Source: Pseudomonadota bacterium
GTDB taxonomy: Bacteria; Pseudomonadota; Gammaproteobacteria; UBA5335
NCBI GenBank assembly: GCA_002862435.1
Contig: PKDC01000017.1
Span: forward strand, 1-64,000
DNA: 64,000 nucleotides
Reading direction: 5' to 3'
Shown here: positions 38,719-49,418 of the stretch, in pieces
Layout of the letters: each line of letters opens with the position of its first letter
Position numbering within the stretch: position 1 is the first letter of the stretch
Notes under the pieces: model-generated
The model's database searches: none
Seen by the model: only the letters and a program-made list of their open reading frames with translations
Told to the model about the DNA's origin: nothing
Translations under genes and position numbers: made by a program

Positions 38719-39936
38719 ATGGCGGGAGAGGGCGGGCAGGATCTGACGGTGGAAACGGCGCGCGCCCGGCTGCTGGCGAGCGTCAGCCCCGTTGTCGGCA
38801 CTGAGCGCCTGCTCTTGGCGCAGGCGGTGGGGCGGGTGCTGGCTGAACCCGTGGTCGCGCCATTCGCCCTGCCGCGAGAGGACCATTCTGCGCTGGACGG
38901 CTACGCGCTGTGCGGGTCGGATGCCACCGTGGACAGGCGGTTGCGCATCATCGGCCGGGCCTTGGCGGGCGCGCCCTGGTCCGGGACGGTGGCGCCGGGA
39001 ACCTGTCTGCGCCTCATGACCGGCGCGGTGATGCCGGCGGGGGCCGATACGGTCATCGCCCAGGAAAGTGTTCAGGTCGGGGATGGCTGGATCACGCTGC
39101 AATCGGGTCTGGAGGCGGGAGAAAACGTGCGCCGGGCGGGCGAGGATCTCCCGGAGGGCCGTGAGGCGGTACCGGCTGGCCGATCCCTGGATGCGCGGCA
39201 GATCGCCTTGGTGGCGGCGCTCGGCATCGGGGTGGTCACCGTGGTCCGGCCGGTGCGGGTGGGCATATTGTCCACTGGCTCGGAATTGCGCCCGTTTGGC
39301 GAGGCGCTCGCGCCGGGCGACTTGTACGACAGCAACCGGCCCATGCTGGCCGCGCTGTTGCAGCGTCCCGTGGTGGCTCTGGAGGATCTGGGCTCGGTGC
39401 CCGACGATCCGCGTCAACTGGCGGCGCGGCTTGGCCAGGGCGCCGATCTGGATCTGTTGATCGCCAGCGGCGGCGTGTCGGTGGGCGAGGCGGACTGGGT
39501 GCGGCCCGTGCTGGCCGAGATGGGGCATCTGGATTTCTGGCGCGTCGCCATCAAGCCCGGCCGACCGCTGGCCTTTGGGCGCCTGGGCCGGAGCTGGTTT
39601 CTGGGGCTGCCGGGCAATCCGGTGTCGGCCTATGTGACTTTCCAACTGTTTGTGTTGCCCGTGCTGGAGCGCTTGGCAGGAATGCCCGTTCGCCCGCCGG
39701 TCAGCCTGCGCGCGCCACTGCTGGCGCCGCTGCGGCATCGACCGGGACGGACCAGTTTTTTGCGCGCCCGCTGGGAGCGCGCCGACGAGGGGGCCTGGGG
39801 GGTATTCCCCTTTCCCGGTCAAGGTTCAGCCATGCTGAGCTCTCTGGCCCAGGCGGATTGCCTGATTGAACTGCCCGCCGACCGGGCCACCTTTGAAGTC
39901 GGCGAGTCGGTCAAGGTTTGGCGGCTACCGAGCTGA
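38719..39936 (+). CDS. moeA: Molybdopterin molybdenumtransferase
   Basis: A 405-residue protein inserting molybdate into adenylylated molybdopterin. Family segments: REDHSALDGYAL, RLMTGAVMPAGADTVI, VGILSTGSEL, DSNRPMLAALL, IASGGVSVGEADWV, KPGRPLAFG and GLPGNPVSAYVTF. The length is normal. It starts six bases after mobA with AAGGAG upstream. It ends the moa-mob-moe operon. The gap 39937-40215 to the convergent tesB holds no gene that I can support. Confidence 0.95.
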   Translation: MAGEGGQDLTVETARARLLASVSPVVGTERLLLAQAVGRVLAEPVVAPFALPREDHSALDGYALCGSDATVDRRLRIIGRALAGAPWSGTVAPGTCLRLMTGAVMPAGADTVIAQESVQVGDGWITLQSGLEAGENVRRAGEDLPEGREAVPAGRSLDARQIALVAALGIGVVTVVRPVRVGILSTGSELRPFGEALAPGDLYDSNRPMLAALLQRPVVALEDLGSVPDDPRQLAARLGQGADLDLLIASGGVSVGEADWVRPVLAEMGHLDFWRVAIKPGRPLAFGRLGRSWFLGLPGNPVSAYVTFQLFVLPVLERLAGMPVRPPVSLRAPLLAPLRHRPGRTSFLRARWERADEGAWGVFPFPGQGSAMLSSLAQADCLIELPADRATFEVGESVKVWRLPS

Positions 39937-40215
39937 AGCGGGGCTTCCCGTCCGGCTTGGGGATCTCCACCCGACGTGCCGGTTGCGGGCGACAGCGGCC
40001 TGCCTGTGCATGGATCTCCAGTCAGTGGCGGCGAAGGTGATCGGGAAGTTCATCGATGGTCATGCCCGCGTCGACGCCGGGCGCGCTGCTGTTCTGGCGT
40101 AGCTATCTTCATTGCGCGCATTCAGGTTATGCGCCTGAGCGGGCGTCTTTTCGTGGTTGTCGCGGGTGCTGCGTGGGCGGTTTCGCTATGTTTCCAAGCA
40201 TTTCCTCCAGGGGGG

Positions 40216-41091
40216 TCAGCCAGTATGCGCGCCCACGCGCAGGCGCAACAGGCCTTCCTGGGCGCTGGAGGCGATCCGTTCGCCGTTGCGATTGTAGAAG
40301 CCGCCCTGGTTGAAACCGCGTGCGCCCGAGGCGCTGGGGCTTTCCATGTGGTAGAGAATCCAGTCGTCGATGCGGAATGGGCGATGGAACCACAGGGCGT
40401 GGTCGATGCTGGCGCCTTGCAGATTACCCTGGAAAAAGGTGATGCCGTGGGGCAACAGGCTGGTGCCCAGCAGGTTGAAGTCCGAGGCATAGGCGAGCAG
40501 GGCGCGATGCAGGCCCGGATCGTCGGGCAGCGGGCTGTTCACCCGCAGCCAGATTTGCTGGAGGGGATCGCGCCGCTCGGGGGTGAAGAAATCCACCGGC
40601 GCCACCGGGCGCATTTCGATGCCGACTTCGCGGTTCAGGAAGCGCCGCAGCGGCTCCGGCACCCGCTCGGCGAGGCGGGCGCGCAGCTCATGTTCGGTGG
40701 GCAGCGTTTCCGGCGGCGGTGCTTCCGGGCCGGGGGACTGGTGGCTGAGCCCCTGTTCCTCGATCTGGAACGAGGCCGACAGGGTAAAGATGGGCTTGCC
40801 ATGCTGGATGGCGAGCACGCGCCGGGTGCTGAAGCTTTTGCCATCCCGCAGGCGCTCGACCTGGTAGAGGATGGGCGCCTTCATGTCGCCGGGGCGCAGG
40901 AAGTAGGCGTGCAGGGAGTGGGCCGGCCGCTCGGCGGCCACGGTGCGCTGGGCGGCGACCAGCGCCTGCCCGACCACTTGTCCGCCAAAGACGCTGAAGC
41001 CGCCCAAATCCGCGCTCGTGCCGCGAAACAGATTGTCTTCCAACACTTCCAGATCCAGTTGGTCCAGCAGGGTTTGCAAGGCTGGCGACAT
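40216..41091 (-). CDS. tesB: Acyl-CoA thioesterase II
   Basis: A 291-residue double-hotdog thioesterase hydrolysing medium and long acyl-CoAs. Typical segments are FGGQVVGQALVAA, HSLHAYFLRPGD, VERLRDGKSFSTRRV, AYASDFNLLGTSL and LWFHRPFRIDDWILYHMESP (with the catalytic Asp region) near the C terminus. AGGAG lies before the ATG at 41091. It is divergent from lolC across 110 bp. Confidence 0.93.
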   Translation of the reverse strand: MSPALQTLLDQLDLEVLEDNLFRGTSADLGGFSVFGGQVVGQALVAAQRTVAAERPAHSLHAYFLRPGDMKAPILYQVERLRDGKSFSTRRVLAIQHGKPIFTLSASFQIEEQGLSHQSPGPEAPPPETLPTEHELRARLAERVPEPLRRFLNREVGIEMRPVAPVDFFTPERRDPLQQIWLRVNSPLPDDPGLHRALLAYASDFNLLGTSLLPHGITFFQGNLQGASIDHALWFHRPFRIDDWILYHMESPSASGARGFNQGGFYNRNGERIASSAQEGLLRLRVGAHTG

Positions 41092-41201
41092 GGGGTTCTC
41101 CTGAGATAGGGGCAAGGGGGTGGGGCCAGACGCCAAGCTTAGCCAAGCTGGGCGCCTCGCGCGATACGCCGGCAGGGGGTTTTATGGTCTAATGCGCCGC
41201 T

Positions 41202-42449
41202 ATGTTTCGTCCCTTCGAGCTCTTCATTGGCCTGCGCTACAGCCGTTCCCGGCGGCGCAACCATTTCATCTCCTTCATCTCGCTGATTTCCATGCTCGGC
41301 GTGGGCTTGGGCGTGGCCGCGCTGATCGTTGTGTTGTCGGTCATGAACGGCTTCGAGCAGGAACTGCGCCAGCGAATCCTGGGCATGACGGCCCATGTCA
41401 CGGTCAGTAACTACGATGTGCGGGTGAGCGAGTGGCCCCGGGTGGCCGATCAGACGGCGACCCATCCCCATGTGATCGGCACGGCGCCCTACGTCGAAGG
41501 TGAGGCAATTTTTCGCCATGCCCGGATCCTCACCGGCGGCATGCTTTACGGCGTTCTGCCCGAGCGGGAAGGCCAGGTATCCGATGTGGGGCGGCGCATG
41601 GTGGCAGGCCGTCTGGAAGATCTGACCGACGGCGGCTATGGCGTTGTGCTGGGCAAGGCGCTCGCGGAAGCCTTGGGCGTCGGGCTGGGGGATGCGGTCG
41701 ATCTCATGGTGCCCCAGGCCAACCTGACCCCGGCCGGTCTGATTCCGCGCCTGCGCCGCTTTCATGTGGTGGGCGTGTTTGAGGTGGGGATGTATGAATA
41801 CGACCGCACCCAGGCCTTTGTGCACCTTGCGGACGCGGCGCGGCTGATGGCCCTGGGAGAGGCAGTCAGCGGCGTGCGACTCAAGCTGGATGATATCTAT
41901 CGCGCCCCGCGGGTGAGCCAGGAGCTGGTGGAGACGCTGGATCCAGGTTATTTCGCCACCGACTGGACGCGCCGCCATGCCAATTTTTTCCGGGCGATCC
42001 GGACCGAAAAGACGGTGATGTTCGTCATTCTGGCGATGATCGTCGGCGTCGCCGCCTTCAACATCGTCTCCACGCTGGTGATGGTGGTGACCGACAAGCA
42101 GGGCGACATCGCCATCCTGCGCACCCTGGGCGCTTCGCCGGCGAGCATCATGGGCGTGTTCATCGTCCAGGGCGTGTTGATCGGCATCGTTGGGACGCTG
42201 GCTGGGGTCGCGGTCGGGGTCCTGATCGCCCTGAATGTCGAAACGCTGGTGCCCTTGATCGAGCGGGTGGTCGGTTTCAACTTCCTGCCGGCGGATGTGT
42301 ACTACATCAGCGAACTGCCTTCGCGGCTGGACGCCACCGACGTGATCCGCATCAGTGTGTTGTCCTTCGTGCTGTCCCTGCTGTCCACGCTGTATCCCGC
42401 CTGGCGCGCCGCGCGGATGGAGCCGGCCGAGGCCCTGCGCTATGAGTGA
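41202..42449 (+). CDS. lolC: Lipoprotein-releasing system permease LolC/LolE
   Basis: A 415-residue inner-membrane permease of the LolCDE system, which lifts outer-membrane lipoproteins from the inner membrane to LolA. The N terminus [20 protein letters not shown] and the following TM are characteristic. Three further TMs lie in the C-terminal FtsX-like domain after a large periplasmic domain (about residues 45-265). Only one permease gene is present, as in lineages that use a homodimeric LolF-type permease. It overlaps lolD by eight bases. Confidence 0.93.
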   Translation: MFRPFELFIGLRYSRSRRRNHFISFISLISMLGVGLGVAALIVVLSVMNGFEQELRQRILGMTAHVTVSNYDVRVSEWPRVADQTATHPHVIGTAPYVEGEAIFRHARILTGGMLYGVLPEREGQVSDVGRRMVAGRLEDLTDGGYGVVLGKALAEALGVGLGDAVDLMVPQANLTPAGLIPRLRRFHVVGVFEVGMYEYDRTQAFVHLADAARLMALGEAVSGVRLKLDDIYRAPRVSQELVETLDPGYFATDWTRRHANFFRAIRTEKTVMFVILAMIVGVAAFNIVSTLVMVVTDKQGDIAILRTLGASPASIMGVFIVQGVLIGIVGTLAGVAVGVLIALNVETLVPLIERVVGFNFLPADVYYISELPSRLDATDVIRISVLSFVLSLLSTLYPAWRAARMEPAEALRYE

Positions 42450-43128
42450 GTCGGCGCCCGTGTTGATCTGCCGCAATCTGGTCCAGCGCTTCCGGCAGGG
42501 GCAGGCCGAGGTGCCCGTGCTCGATGGCGTGGATCTCACGTTGGCGCCCGGTGAACAGGTGGCAATCGTGGGCGCTTCCGGATCGGGCAAGAGCACCTTG
42601 CTGCACCTGCTGGGCGGGCTGGAGCGTCCCCTGTCCGGCGAGGTGGAAGTCATGGGGCAGCCGATGCACCGGCTGGGCAATGCCGCCCGCGGACGCTTGC
42701 GCAACCAGGCGATGGGTTTCGTCTACCAGTTCCATCACCTGATGCCGGAGTTCAGCGCCCTGGAAAACGTGGCCATGCCGCTGTTGCTGCGACGCATGGC
42801 GCCAGCGGAGGCGGCGGCGCGGGCGCGGGCCCTATTGGAGCAGGTGGGGCTGGGGCCACGTCTGGAACACCGTCCGGCCCAGCTTTCCGGCGGGGAGCGC
42901 CAGCGCGCCGCGCTGGCCCGGGCGCTGGTGACTGAACCGCCGTGCGTTTTGGCCGATGAACCCACCGGGAACCTCGACCCGCGCACCGCCGGCCAGATGT
43001 ATGACCTCATGCTGCAACTCAACCGTCACCTCGGCACCAGCTTCCTCATCGTCACCCACGATGTGGAACTGGCCGGGCGCATGGATCGGGTGCTGCGGCT
43101 GGAATCGGGGCGTTTGCAGCCGCTCTGA
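42442..43128 (+). CDS. lolD: Lipoprotein-releasing system ATP-binding protein
   Basis: A 228-residue ABC ATPase powering LolC. Walker [10 protein letters not shown], signature [15 protein letters not shown] and Walker [13 protein letters not shown] are intact. The MacB/LolD-type segment [20 protein letters not shown] precedes the signature. The ATG at 42442 overlaps the lolC end. Confidence 0.95.
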   Translation: MSESAPVLICRNLVQRFRQGQAEVPVLDGVDLTLAPGEQVAIVGASGSGKSTLLHLLGGLERPLSGEVEVMGQPMHRLGNAARGRLRNQAMGFVYQFHHLMPEFSALENVAMPLLLRRMAPAEAAARARALLEQVGLGPRLEHRPAQLSGGERQRAALARALVTEPPCVLADEPTGNLDPRTAGQMYDLMLQLNRHLGTSFLIVTHDVELAGRMDRVLRLESGRLQPL

Positions 43129-43143
43129 AGATGCTTCCCGGTG

Positions 43144-45459
43144 ATGGGTCGCGCGCTCCTGGCCTTTGTGCTGGGTCTGCTCGCCCTGAACGCCTGTCCC
43201 GACTTGCCAAGCCCGGCGATTCGCCTGGGTCTAGGACTCCTTCTTCTCCCGCTGCTTCTGCTGGCGATTCGCTCGCGTACCAGCGGCTGGGTCATCGCGG
43301 CGGCAGGGTTGTCGGGGCTCTTGTGGGCAATCCTGTCAGGGGCTGCGCTGCTCGACCAGCGTCCCGCGTTGCCGCCGCGGGGCGAGATCACCGTCCTGAC
43401 CGTGCGCATCGTGGATTTTCCGCAATACCGCAATGGCGGCCAACGACTACTAGCCGAGGTTGTCTCCACGGACGATCCCGCCGTGACCTTGTCCGCTGGG
43501 GCCATGGTGCGAATTTCCGACTACGGCGTGGCGCGGGTCTATCGTCCGGGTGAGACCTGGCGGCTCAAGGTGCGATTGCGCGCCCCCCGTGGCCTGAGTA
43601 ATCCCGGCAGCTTTGACTACGAGACCTGGCTGTTTCAGCAGGGCATCGTGGCCACCGCCAGCATCCGCGAGGACCCGGCCAATGCCCGCCTGGCCACGGC
43701 CTGGTTCAGCCTGCAACACCTGCGCGCCCATCTGGCCGCGCAAATCGACAGGGTGCTGGCCGATCACCCCCAGGCCGGGTTGGTGCGCGCCTTGGCGCTG
43801 GGTGATCAGGGGGCGCTCACGCCTGAGCAATGGGCGGTGTTCCGCGATACCGGGACGACGCATCTGGCCGTGATTTCCGGCCAGCACATCCTCATGGCCG
43901 CCGCTCCGGTCTATGGATCGACTCGCTGGGCCTGGCCCCGGCTGGCGGGTCTGGCGTTGCGTATCGCAGCCCCACGCGCGGCGGCCCTCGCCCTGTTGGC
44001 GGCTGCCTTCGGCTATAGCGCGCTGGCTGGATTTTCCGTGCCCACCCAGCGCGCGGTTGTGATGCTGGCTGCGCTCACGGCCGCTGTGTGGTGGCGACGG
44101 GAAGCCACGGCGAGCCGGATTTTGCTGGGCGCGCTGGTCCTGATCCTGAGCCTTGATCCGCGCGCGGCCTTGGCGCCGGGAACCTGGCTGTCCTTCGGGG
44201 CGGTGGCCTGCCTGTATGTCGGCCTGCGGGGCCGGATGGGCGGGGGAGGGCGCCTGATGGATCTGCTGCGCAGCCAATGGGTCGTGACCCTGGGTCTGGT
44301 GCCGATCCTGCTGCTGGCTTTCGGTCGCCTGTCCTGGGTGGCGCCCATCGTGAATCTGGTGTTGATTCCGCTGTTCAGCCTGCTGCTGTTGCCCCTCATC
44401 CTGGGGGGCACGCTGCTGGCGGCGATCCATCCTGTGCTGGGCGCGCCCTTGCTGTGGGCGGCCGCCCACGTTTTGTCGTGGTTGTGGATGCCCTGGGCGC
44501 TGCTGGCGGCGTGGCCGGGCGCGGCGGCCAGCTTGCCGGCGCTGGGATTGATGTCGACGTTGGTGTTGGTGGGTGGGGTGCTCTGGATGCTGGCGCCGCG
44601 AGGGTTTCCCGGGCGGCTCATCGGCCTGCTGCTGGTCTTGCTGGCCTGGACGCGGGTGGATACCGCGCCAGGGGCGGGCGACCTGGAGATGGCGATGCTG
44701 GACGTGGGTCAGGGTCAGGCTGTGGTGGTGCGGACCGCGCGGCATGTCTTGCTCTATGACACCGGTCCGCGCATGGGGACCTCCGATGCGGTGGAATGGG
44801 TGGTCGAGCCTTATCTGCGCCGCCAGGGCATCGGTCGTCTGGATGCAGTCGTGATCAGCCATGCGGACACCGATCACAGCGGCGGCGCTGCGCGATTGCG
44901 GGAGGTGATGCCGGTGGATGACTGGCTGAGTGGTGGCACACCCCCTTTCCCCGGAACCCGCCCCTGTCGGGCCGGCGCGACCTGGACCTGGGATCAGGTG
45001 CGGTTTGAGATCCTGCATCCCGGCATCACGCCCAACGACTCCGATAACGAGGGTTCATGTGTGTTGCGCATCATCGCGCCGGGCGGCCGAATTCTGCTCA
45101 CCGGGGACATTGGCCGCCAGACCGAGATGGCCTTGCTGGCACAGGGGATGGATGTGCGGGCCGAGATCCTGGCTCTCGCGCACCATGGCAGCGCTGGCTC
45201 GTCGTCGGCGCCATTTCTGGCGGCGGTGGCGCCGGAATGGGCCCTGGCTGCCGCAGGTTTTGGCAACCGCTGGGATTTTCCCCGCCCGGTGGTGCGGGAT
45301 CGCCTGGCGCGCCAGGGCAGCGCGCTGGCGGTCACCGGGGAGCTGGGGGCGGTGACGGTGCGCTTGCGCCCAGGAAAGCCGATCGCAATGGACGGTTATC
45401 GGTGCCGCGCGCGCCGCTATTGGCAAGCCGCGCCGGTGGGCTGTCCGGCTAAGGAATGA
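43144..45459 (+). CDS. comEC: ComEC/Rec2 DNA-uptake channel protein
   Basis: A 771-residue inner-membrane protein with an N-terminal DUF4131-type domain, a multi-TM competence domain (about residues 220-510) and a C-terminal metallo-beta-lactamase domain. The latter has MLDVGQGQAVVVRT and ISHADTDHSGGAARL metal ligands. ComEC passes single-stranded DNA into the cytoplasm in natural transformation. GTG-ATG occurs at 43141-43146; I use the ATG. It lies between lolD and exbB, a common gammaproteobacterial order. No other competence gene is visible here. Confidence 0.92.
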   Translation: MGRALLAFVLGLLALNACPDLPSPAIRLGLGLLLLPLLLLAIRSRTSGWVIAAAGLSGLLWAILSGAALLDQRPALPPRGEITVLTVRIVDFPQYRNGGQRLLAEVVSTDDPAVTLSAGAMVRISDYGVARVYRPGETWRLKVRLRAPRGLSNPGSFDYETWLFQQGIVATASIREDPANARLATAWFSLQHLRAHLAAQIDRVLADHPQAGLVRALALGDQGALTPEQWAVFRDTGTTHLAVISGQHILMAAAPVYGSTRWAWPRLAGLALRIAAPRAAALALLAAAFGYSALAGFSVPTQRAVVMLAALTAAVWWRREATASRILLGALVLILSLDPRAALAPGTWLSFGAVACLYVGLRGRMGGGGRLMDLLRSQWVVTLGLVPILLLAFGRLSWVAPIVNLVLIPLFSLLLLPLILGGTLLAAIHPVLGAPLLWAAAHVLSWLWMPWALLAAWPGAAASLPALGLMSTLVLVGGVLWMLAPRGFPGRLIGLLLVLLAWTRVDTAPGAGDLEMAMLDVGQGQAVVVRTARHVLLYDTGPRMGTSDAVEWVVEPYLRRQGIGRLDAVVISHADTDHSGGAARLREVMPVDDWLSGGTPPFPGTRPCRAGATWTWDQVRFEILHPGITPNDSDNEGSCVLRIIAPGGRILLTGDIGRQTEMALLAQGMDVRAEILALAHHGSAGSSSAPFLAAVAPEWALAAAGFGNRWDFPRPVVRDRLARQGSALAVTGELGAVTVRLRPGKPIAMDGYRCRARRYWQAAPVGCPAKE

Positions 45460-45525
45460 AGCCTGGGCCGCCGATCAAGTAGAATGCGGCCATCGGGCCG
45501 TCGACAACGGACGGGAGTGGATACG

Positions 45526-46191
45526 ATGTGGGAATTGGTGCGGGCTGGCGGCTGGGTGATGGTGCCCATTTTGCTGTGTTCCTTGGGGGCGGTGGCCATT
45601 ATGGCCGAGCGGCTGTGGAGTCTGCGCCGCGAGCGCATCGTGCCGCCGGATCTGGTGCCCCAGGTTCAGCAATGGATCAAGGCGGATCAGTTGAACGAGG
45701 AGGCGGTGGGCCGTCTGCGCCGTCATTCGCCCTTGGGACGGGTGCTGGCGGCGGGGCTGGCCAGCCGTCATCTGGATCGGGCTGCGGTCAAGGAAGGCAT
45801 TGAGGATGCCGGGCGCCATGAGGTGCATGAACTGGAACGCTACCTCAATACGCTGGGCACGATTGCCAGTATTTCGCCATTGCTGGGCTTGCTGGGGACG
45901 GTTTTCGGCATGATCCGCATGTTTTCCGCGCTGACCTCCGCCGGGGTCGGCAATCCGGCGGAACTTGCCCATGGCATCGCCGAGGCATTGATCACCACGG
46001 CAGCGGGGCTGATCGTGGCCATTCCCGCCCTGGCTGCTCATCGTTACCTGCGCGGACGGGTGGCCGAGATCGTGGTGGAGATGGAGATCGCCTCCATCAG
46101 TCTGGTGAATCTGCTCTATGGCGGCCATGCGCCAGCGAGCCGGGTATCGGCCCGGCGGCGGCCAATCAAGGCCCCGATGGCGGCATCATGA
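45526..46191 (+). CDS. exbB: MotA/TolQ/ExbB proton channel protein
   Basis: A 221-residue inner-membrane protein with three TMs: one at the N terminus (about 6-28) and two in the C-terminal half. The conserved block SPLLGLLGTVFGMIRMFSAL and the last TM with ITTAAGLIVAIPALAAHRYL are typical of ExbB/TolQ. With ExbD it converts proton motive force into mechanical energy for a TonB-type protein. GGGAG precedes the ATG. It overlaps exbD by four bases. No TonB gene is nearby. Confidence 0.92.
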   Translation: MWELVRAGGWVMVPILLCSLGAVAIMAERLWSLRRERIVPPDLVPQVQQWIKADQLNEEAVGRLRRHSPLGRVLAAGLASRHLDRAAVKEGIEDAGRHEVHELERYLNTLGTIASISPLLGLLGTVFGMIRMFSALTSAGVGNPAELAHGIAEALITTAAGLIVAIPALAAHRYLRGRVAEIVVEMEIASISLVNLLYGGHAPASRVSARRRPIKAPMAAS

Positions 46192-46610
46192 ATCTGAGCT
46201 CGCGGCGCGGGGATGAGCCGGAAATCAATTTGATTTCACTCATCGACGTCTTGTTCGTCCTGGTGATTTTCTTGATGGTGACCACCACCTTCGCGCATCA
46301 AACCGGTTTGCGACTGGAATTGCCCAAGGCGTCACCAGCGCCTGAAACGGCCACGGACCCTGGCCTGTCGGTCGCGGTGGATCGCAATGGCCACTACTTT
46401 CTCGGAGATCAGGCCCTGGTGAATACCCGTCCGGAAACCCTGCGGCGCGCGCTGGAGCTGGAACTGGGCGCGGAACGCAACCGCCCGGTGGCGGTGCGGG
46501 CCGATGGCCGCGCCAGTCACCAATCAGTGGTGACGGTATTCGATGTCCTGGCCCAGATGGGTGTGCGGGATGTGGTGATCGAGACCGTGCAACCGCCGGA
46601 GTCGCCGTGA
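46188..46610 (+). CDS. exbD: ExbD/TolR family protein
   Basis: A 140-residue single-TM protein. The TM LISLIDVLFVLVIFLMVTTT contains the conserved Asp that carries protons. The periplasmic domain ends in VFDVLAQMGVRDVVIETV. ATGA overlap with exbB and GTGA overlap with msbA point to coupled translation through the cluster. Confidence 0.93.
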   Translation: MNLSSRRGDEPEINLISLIDVLFVLVIFLMVTTTFAHQTGLRLELPKASPAPETATDPGLSVAVDRNGHYFLGDQALVNTRPETLRRALELELGAERNRPVAVRADGRASHQSVVTVFDVLAQMGVRDVVIETVQPPESP

Positions 46611-48373
46611 CCGACCGGCCGGCTTCCATGGCACCGCTGGCGATCTATCGGCGCTTGTTGCGTTACAGCCTGGCGCACTGGCGCCTGTTTCTCGTCGCCG
46701 TGGTGGGGATGGTGCTGTTCGCTGTGTCGGAAACGGCATTTGCCTGGCTGATGAAACCGCTGCTGGACGGCAGCTTCGTGGAACGGGATCCGACCATCAT
46801 CCGCTGGATGCCGCCCTTGGTGCTGGGGCTCTTCCTGTTGCGGGGCGCGGCGGCTTTCGTGTCGGATTACTACATGGCCGACGTGGGCCAGCGGGTGATC
46901 AAGACCATCCGGACCGAATTATTCGACCATTTCCTGCGCCTGCCCTCGTCATTCTATGACCGCAATGCCTCCGGCCAACTGCTGTCCAGCCTGACCTTCA
47001 ACGTTGACCAAGTGGCCAATGCCGCGACCCAGGCGGTCACGGTGATGATCCGCGACAGCATCAAGGTCGTGGGCTTCATGGCGCTGATGTTTTATCTCAA
47101 TGCCAAGCTGGCGGTTTTCGCTGTCCTGGTCAGTCCGCTGATTGCCGTGCTGATCCGCTGGATCAGCGGCCGATTTCGCCGCATCAGCACCCGCATCCAG
47201 CATTCAATGGGGGAACTCACCGGCGCCTCCGAGGAGATGATCAAGGGGCAGCGGCTGGCCAAGGTGTTCGGCGCCCAGGATCATGAATCCCAGCGCTTTG
47301 ATCGAGTGAACGAACGGAATCGGCAATTGCTCATGAAACGGGCGCTGACCCAGGCCGCCAGCAACCCGGTCATCCAGATCATCGCCGCCATTCCCATGGC
47401 GGGCATCGTTTACGTGGCCACCAACGACAGCATTTCCGGGGCGATGACCCCCGGTGCTTTCGCTGCCTTCCTGGGGGCCATGGTGGGTCTGCTCAACCCC
47501 CTGAAACAGCTCACCACGGTGAATGCCACGCTGCAGCGGGGCATTGCCGCCGCCGCCAGCATCTTCGCCCTGCTGGGCGTGGATGCCGAGCCGGACAGTG
47601 GCCAGCAGCCCCTGGGGCGAGCCAAGGGCGCGGTGTGTTTCGAAAGGGTGCGTTTCGCTTACGATCCGGCCAAGGGTGAGGTCCTGAAGGGGATTGATCT
47701 TGCCATCGAACCTGGCCAAACCATCGCCCTGGTGGGCCGTTCGGGCAGCGGCAAGACATCCCTGGTGAACCTGCTGCCGCGCTTCTATGAGTCTCAGGCC
47801 GGCCGGATTCTGGTGGACGGAGTCGACATCCGCGACTATCGGCTTGCGGATCTGCGCCGACAGATTGCCGTGGTGGGGCAGGAGGTCGTGCTGTTCAACG
47901 ACAGCGTGGCGGCCAATATCGCCTATGGCGAGGATCCCGCGCAGGTCATTGAGCGGGTTGAGGCGGCGGCCCGCGCGGCCCATGCCTGGGAATTCATCGA
48001 GAAACTTCCCCAGGGGCTCTGGACCCCGGTGGGACAACAGGGCGTGTTGCTTTCCGGGGGCCAGCGCCAGCGCCTGGCCATTGCCCGCGCCCTGTTCAAG
48101 GACGCGCCGATCCTGATTCTCGATGAGGCGACTTCCGCCCTTGATACCGAAGCCGAGCGCCATATCCAGGCCGCTTTTGAAACCCTGATGCAAGATCGGA
48201 CGACCTTGGTGATTGCCCACCGACTTTCCACGGTGACGCGCGCCGACAGCATTGTGGTGATGCAGGACGGGCAGATCGTCGAACAGGGGAGCCACGCCCG
48301 ACTGTTGGCGAATAACGGACCTTACGCCGAACTGTATCGGCTCCAGTTCCGCGAAATGGAAGCGACCGGTTGA
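46607..48373 (+). CDS. msbA: Lipid A export ABC transporter MsbA
   Basis: A 588-residue half transporter flipping lipid A-core across the inner membrane. Six TMs precede the ATPase domain, which has Walker A GRSGSGKTS, LSGGQRQRLAIARAL and LILDEATSALDTEAE. GTG at 46607 with GGAG five bases upstream and a four-base overlap with exbD is preferred; ATG at 46628 is the alternative. Together with LpxK and KdsB it forms a lipopolysaccharide supply module. Confidence 0.95.
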   Translation: MTDRPASMAPLAIYRRLLRYSLAHWRLFLVAVVGMVLFAVSETAFAWLMKPLLDGSFVERDPTIIRWMPPLVLGLFLLRGAAAFVSDYYMADVGQRVIKTIRTELFDHFLRLPSSFYDRNASGQLLSSLTFNVDQVANAATQAVTVMIRDSIKVVGFMALMFYLNAKLAVFAVLVSPLIAVLIRWISGRFRRISTRIQHSMGELTGASEEMIKGQRLAKVFGAQDHESQRFDRVNERNRQLLMKRALTQAASNPVIQIIAAIPMAGIVYVATNDSISGAMTPGAFAAFLGAMVGLLNPLKQLTTVNATLQRGIAAAASIFALLGVDAEPDSGQQPLGRAKGAVCFERVRFAYDPAKGEVLKGIDLAIEPGQTIALVGRSGSGKTSLVNLLPRFYESQAGRILVDGVDIRDYRLADLRRQIAVVGQEVVLFNDSVAANIAYGEDPAQVIERVEAAARAAHAWEFIEKLPQGLWTPVGQQGVLLSGGQRQRLAIARALFKDAPILILDEATSALDTEAERHIQAAFETLMQDRTTLVIAHRLSTVTRADSIVVMQDGQIVEQGSHARLLANNGPYAELYRLQFREMEATG

Positions 48374-49407
48374 GGCCAGCCGGTTGGCGCGGACGACTGG
48401 AGTCTGCGGTGCTTGGGCTCTGGTACGGCCCGCGTTGGCGCGTCTGTCCCCTGCTGCCGCTGAGCGCACTCTATGCGCTTGCCGTCGCACTCCGCGCAGC
48501 GCCTTATCGGTTCGGTTGGCGGCATCCCGTGCGCTTGCCGGTTCCCGTGGTCGTGGTGGGCAATATCACGGTGGGCGGCACCGGGAAAACCCCGCTGGTC
48601 ATCCATCTGGCTCAACGGCTGGCGGCCGCGGGTGAGCGGCCCGGCATTTTGTGCCGCGGCTATGGCGGCGCTTCCGCCCACTGGCCGCGGCAGGTCACGC
48701 CCGGGAGCGACCCCCGGGAGGTGGGCGATGAGCCGGTGCTGATTGCGCGACGCAGTGGTCTGCCGGTGGCCGCGGGTCCGGATCGGGCGGCGGCGGGTCG
48801 TTTGCTGCTCGCCCAGGGCTGCACGGTGTTGCTATGCGATGATGGACTCCAGCATCAGGCCCTGGCGCGCGATGTTGAAATTGTTGTCATGGACGGCGCC
48901 CGTGGTCTGGGCAATGGCTTTTGCCTGCCCGCTGGCCCCTTGCGCGAGTCCGCCCAGCGCTTGAAGCAGGTTGATGCGGTCGTGGTGCAGGGCGGCGGTT
49001 TGTCGGTGGGGCGGCCAGCGTTCACCATGGACCTGCCCCTCGGCGATACGCTTGTTGCAGTGACTGATGGCAGCCGTCGACCCTTGGCCGAATTCGTGGG
49101 ACAGACTGTTCACGCCATGGCCGGCATCGGTCATCCGCAGCGCTTTTTTGGCGCCCTGAGCCAGGCGGGACTGAGGGTGGTGGAACACCCCTTCCCCGAC
49201 CATTATGATTACCGCCCCGAGGATCTGCGATTTGCGGCGGATGGCGTCCTGCTCATGACCGAGAAAGATGCGGTCAAGTGTGCCCGTTTCCCCTTGCGGA
49301 ATGCCTGGTTCGTGCCGGTCAGCGCCCGGGTGGATCCGGGGCTGGAAGCGAAGGTACTGGCTTGGGTGCGTCAACGGGGCAAGGATTTGGCGGCAGGGAT
49401 GAGGTGA
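48370..49407 (+). CDS. lpxK: Tetraacyldisaccharide 4'-kinase
   Basis: A 345-residue inner-membrane-associated kinase phosphorylating the lipid A precursor. The P-loop [20 protein letters not shown] is near residue 58, with [19 protein letters not shown] and [12 protein letters not shown]. The start is a TTG overlapping the msbA stop (TTGA), supported by GGAAG seven bases upstream and by the N terminus [13 protein letters not shown], which matches the family. Confidence 0.92.
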   Translation: MRPAGWRGRLESAVLGLWYGPRWRVCPLLPLSALYALAVALRAAPYRFGWRHPVRLPVPVVVVGNITVGGTGKTPLVIHLAQRLAAAGERPGILCRGYGGASAHWPRQVTPGSDPREVGDEPVLIARRSGLPVAAGPDRAAAGRLLLAQGCTVLLCDDGLQHQALARDVEIVVMDGARGLGNGFCLPAGPLRESAQRLKQVDAVVVQGGGLSVGRPAFTMDLPLGDTLVAVTDGSRRPLAEFVGQTVHAMAGIGHPQRFFGALSQAGLRVVEHPFPDHYDYRPEDLRFAADGVLLMTEKDAVKCARFPLRNAWFVPVSARVDPGLEAKVLAWVRQRGKDLAAGMR

Positions 49408-49418
49408 ACGGAGGGATC

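Noticed and set aside
41948-42704. Long minus-strand frames opposite lolC and lolD
   Set aside because: Antisense shadows; the plus-strand genes have full family motifs and overlapping starts and stops.
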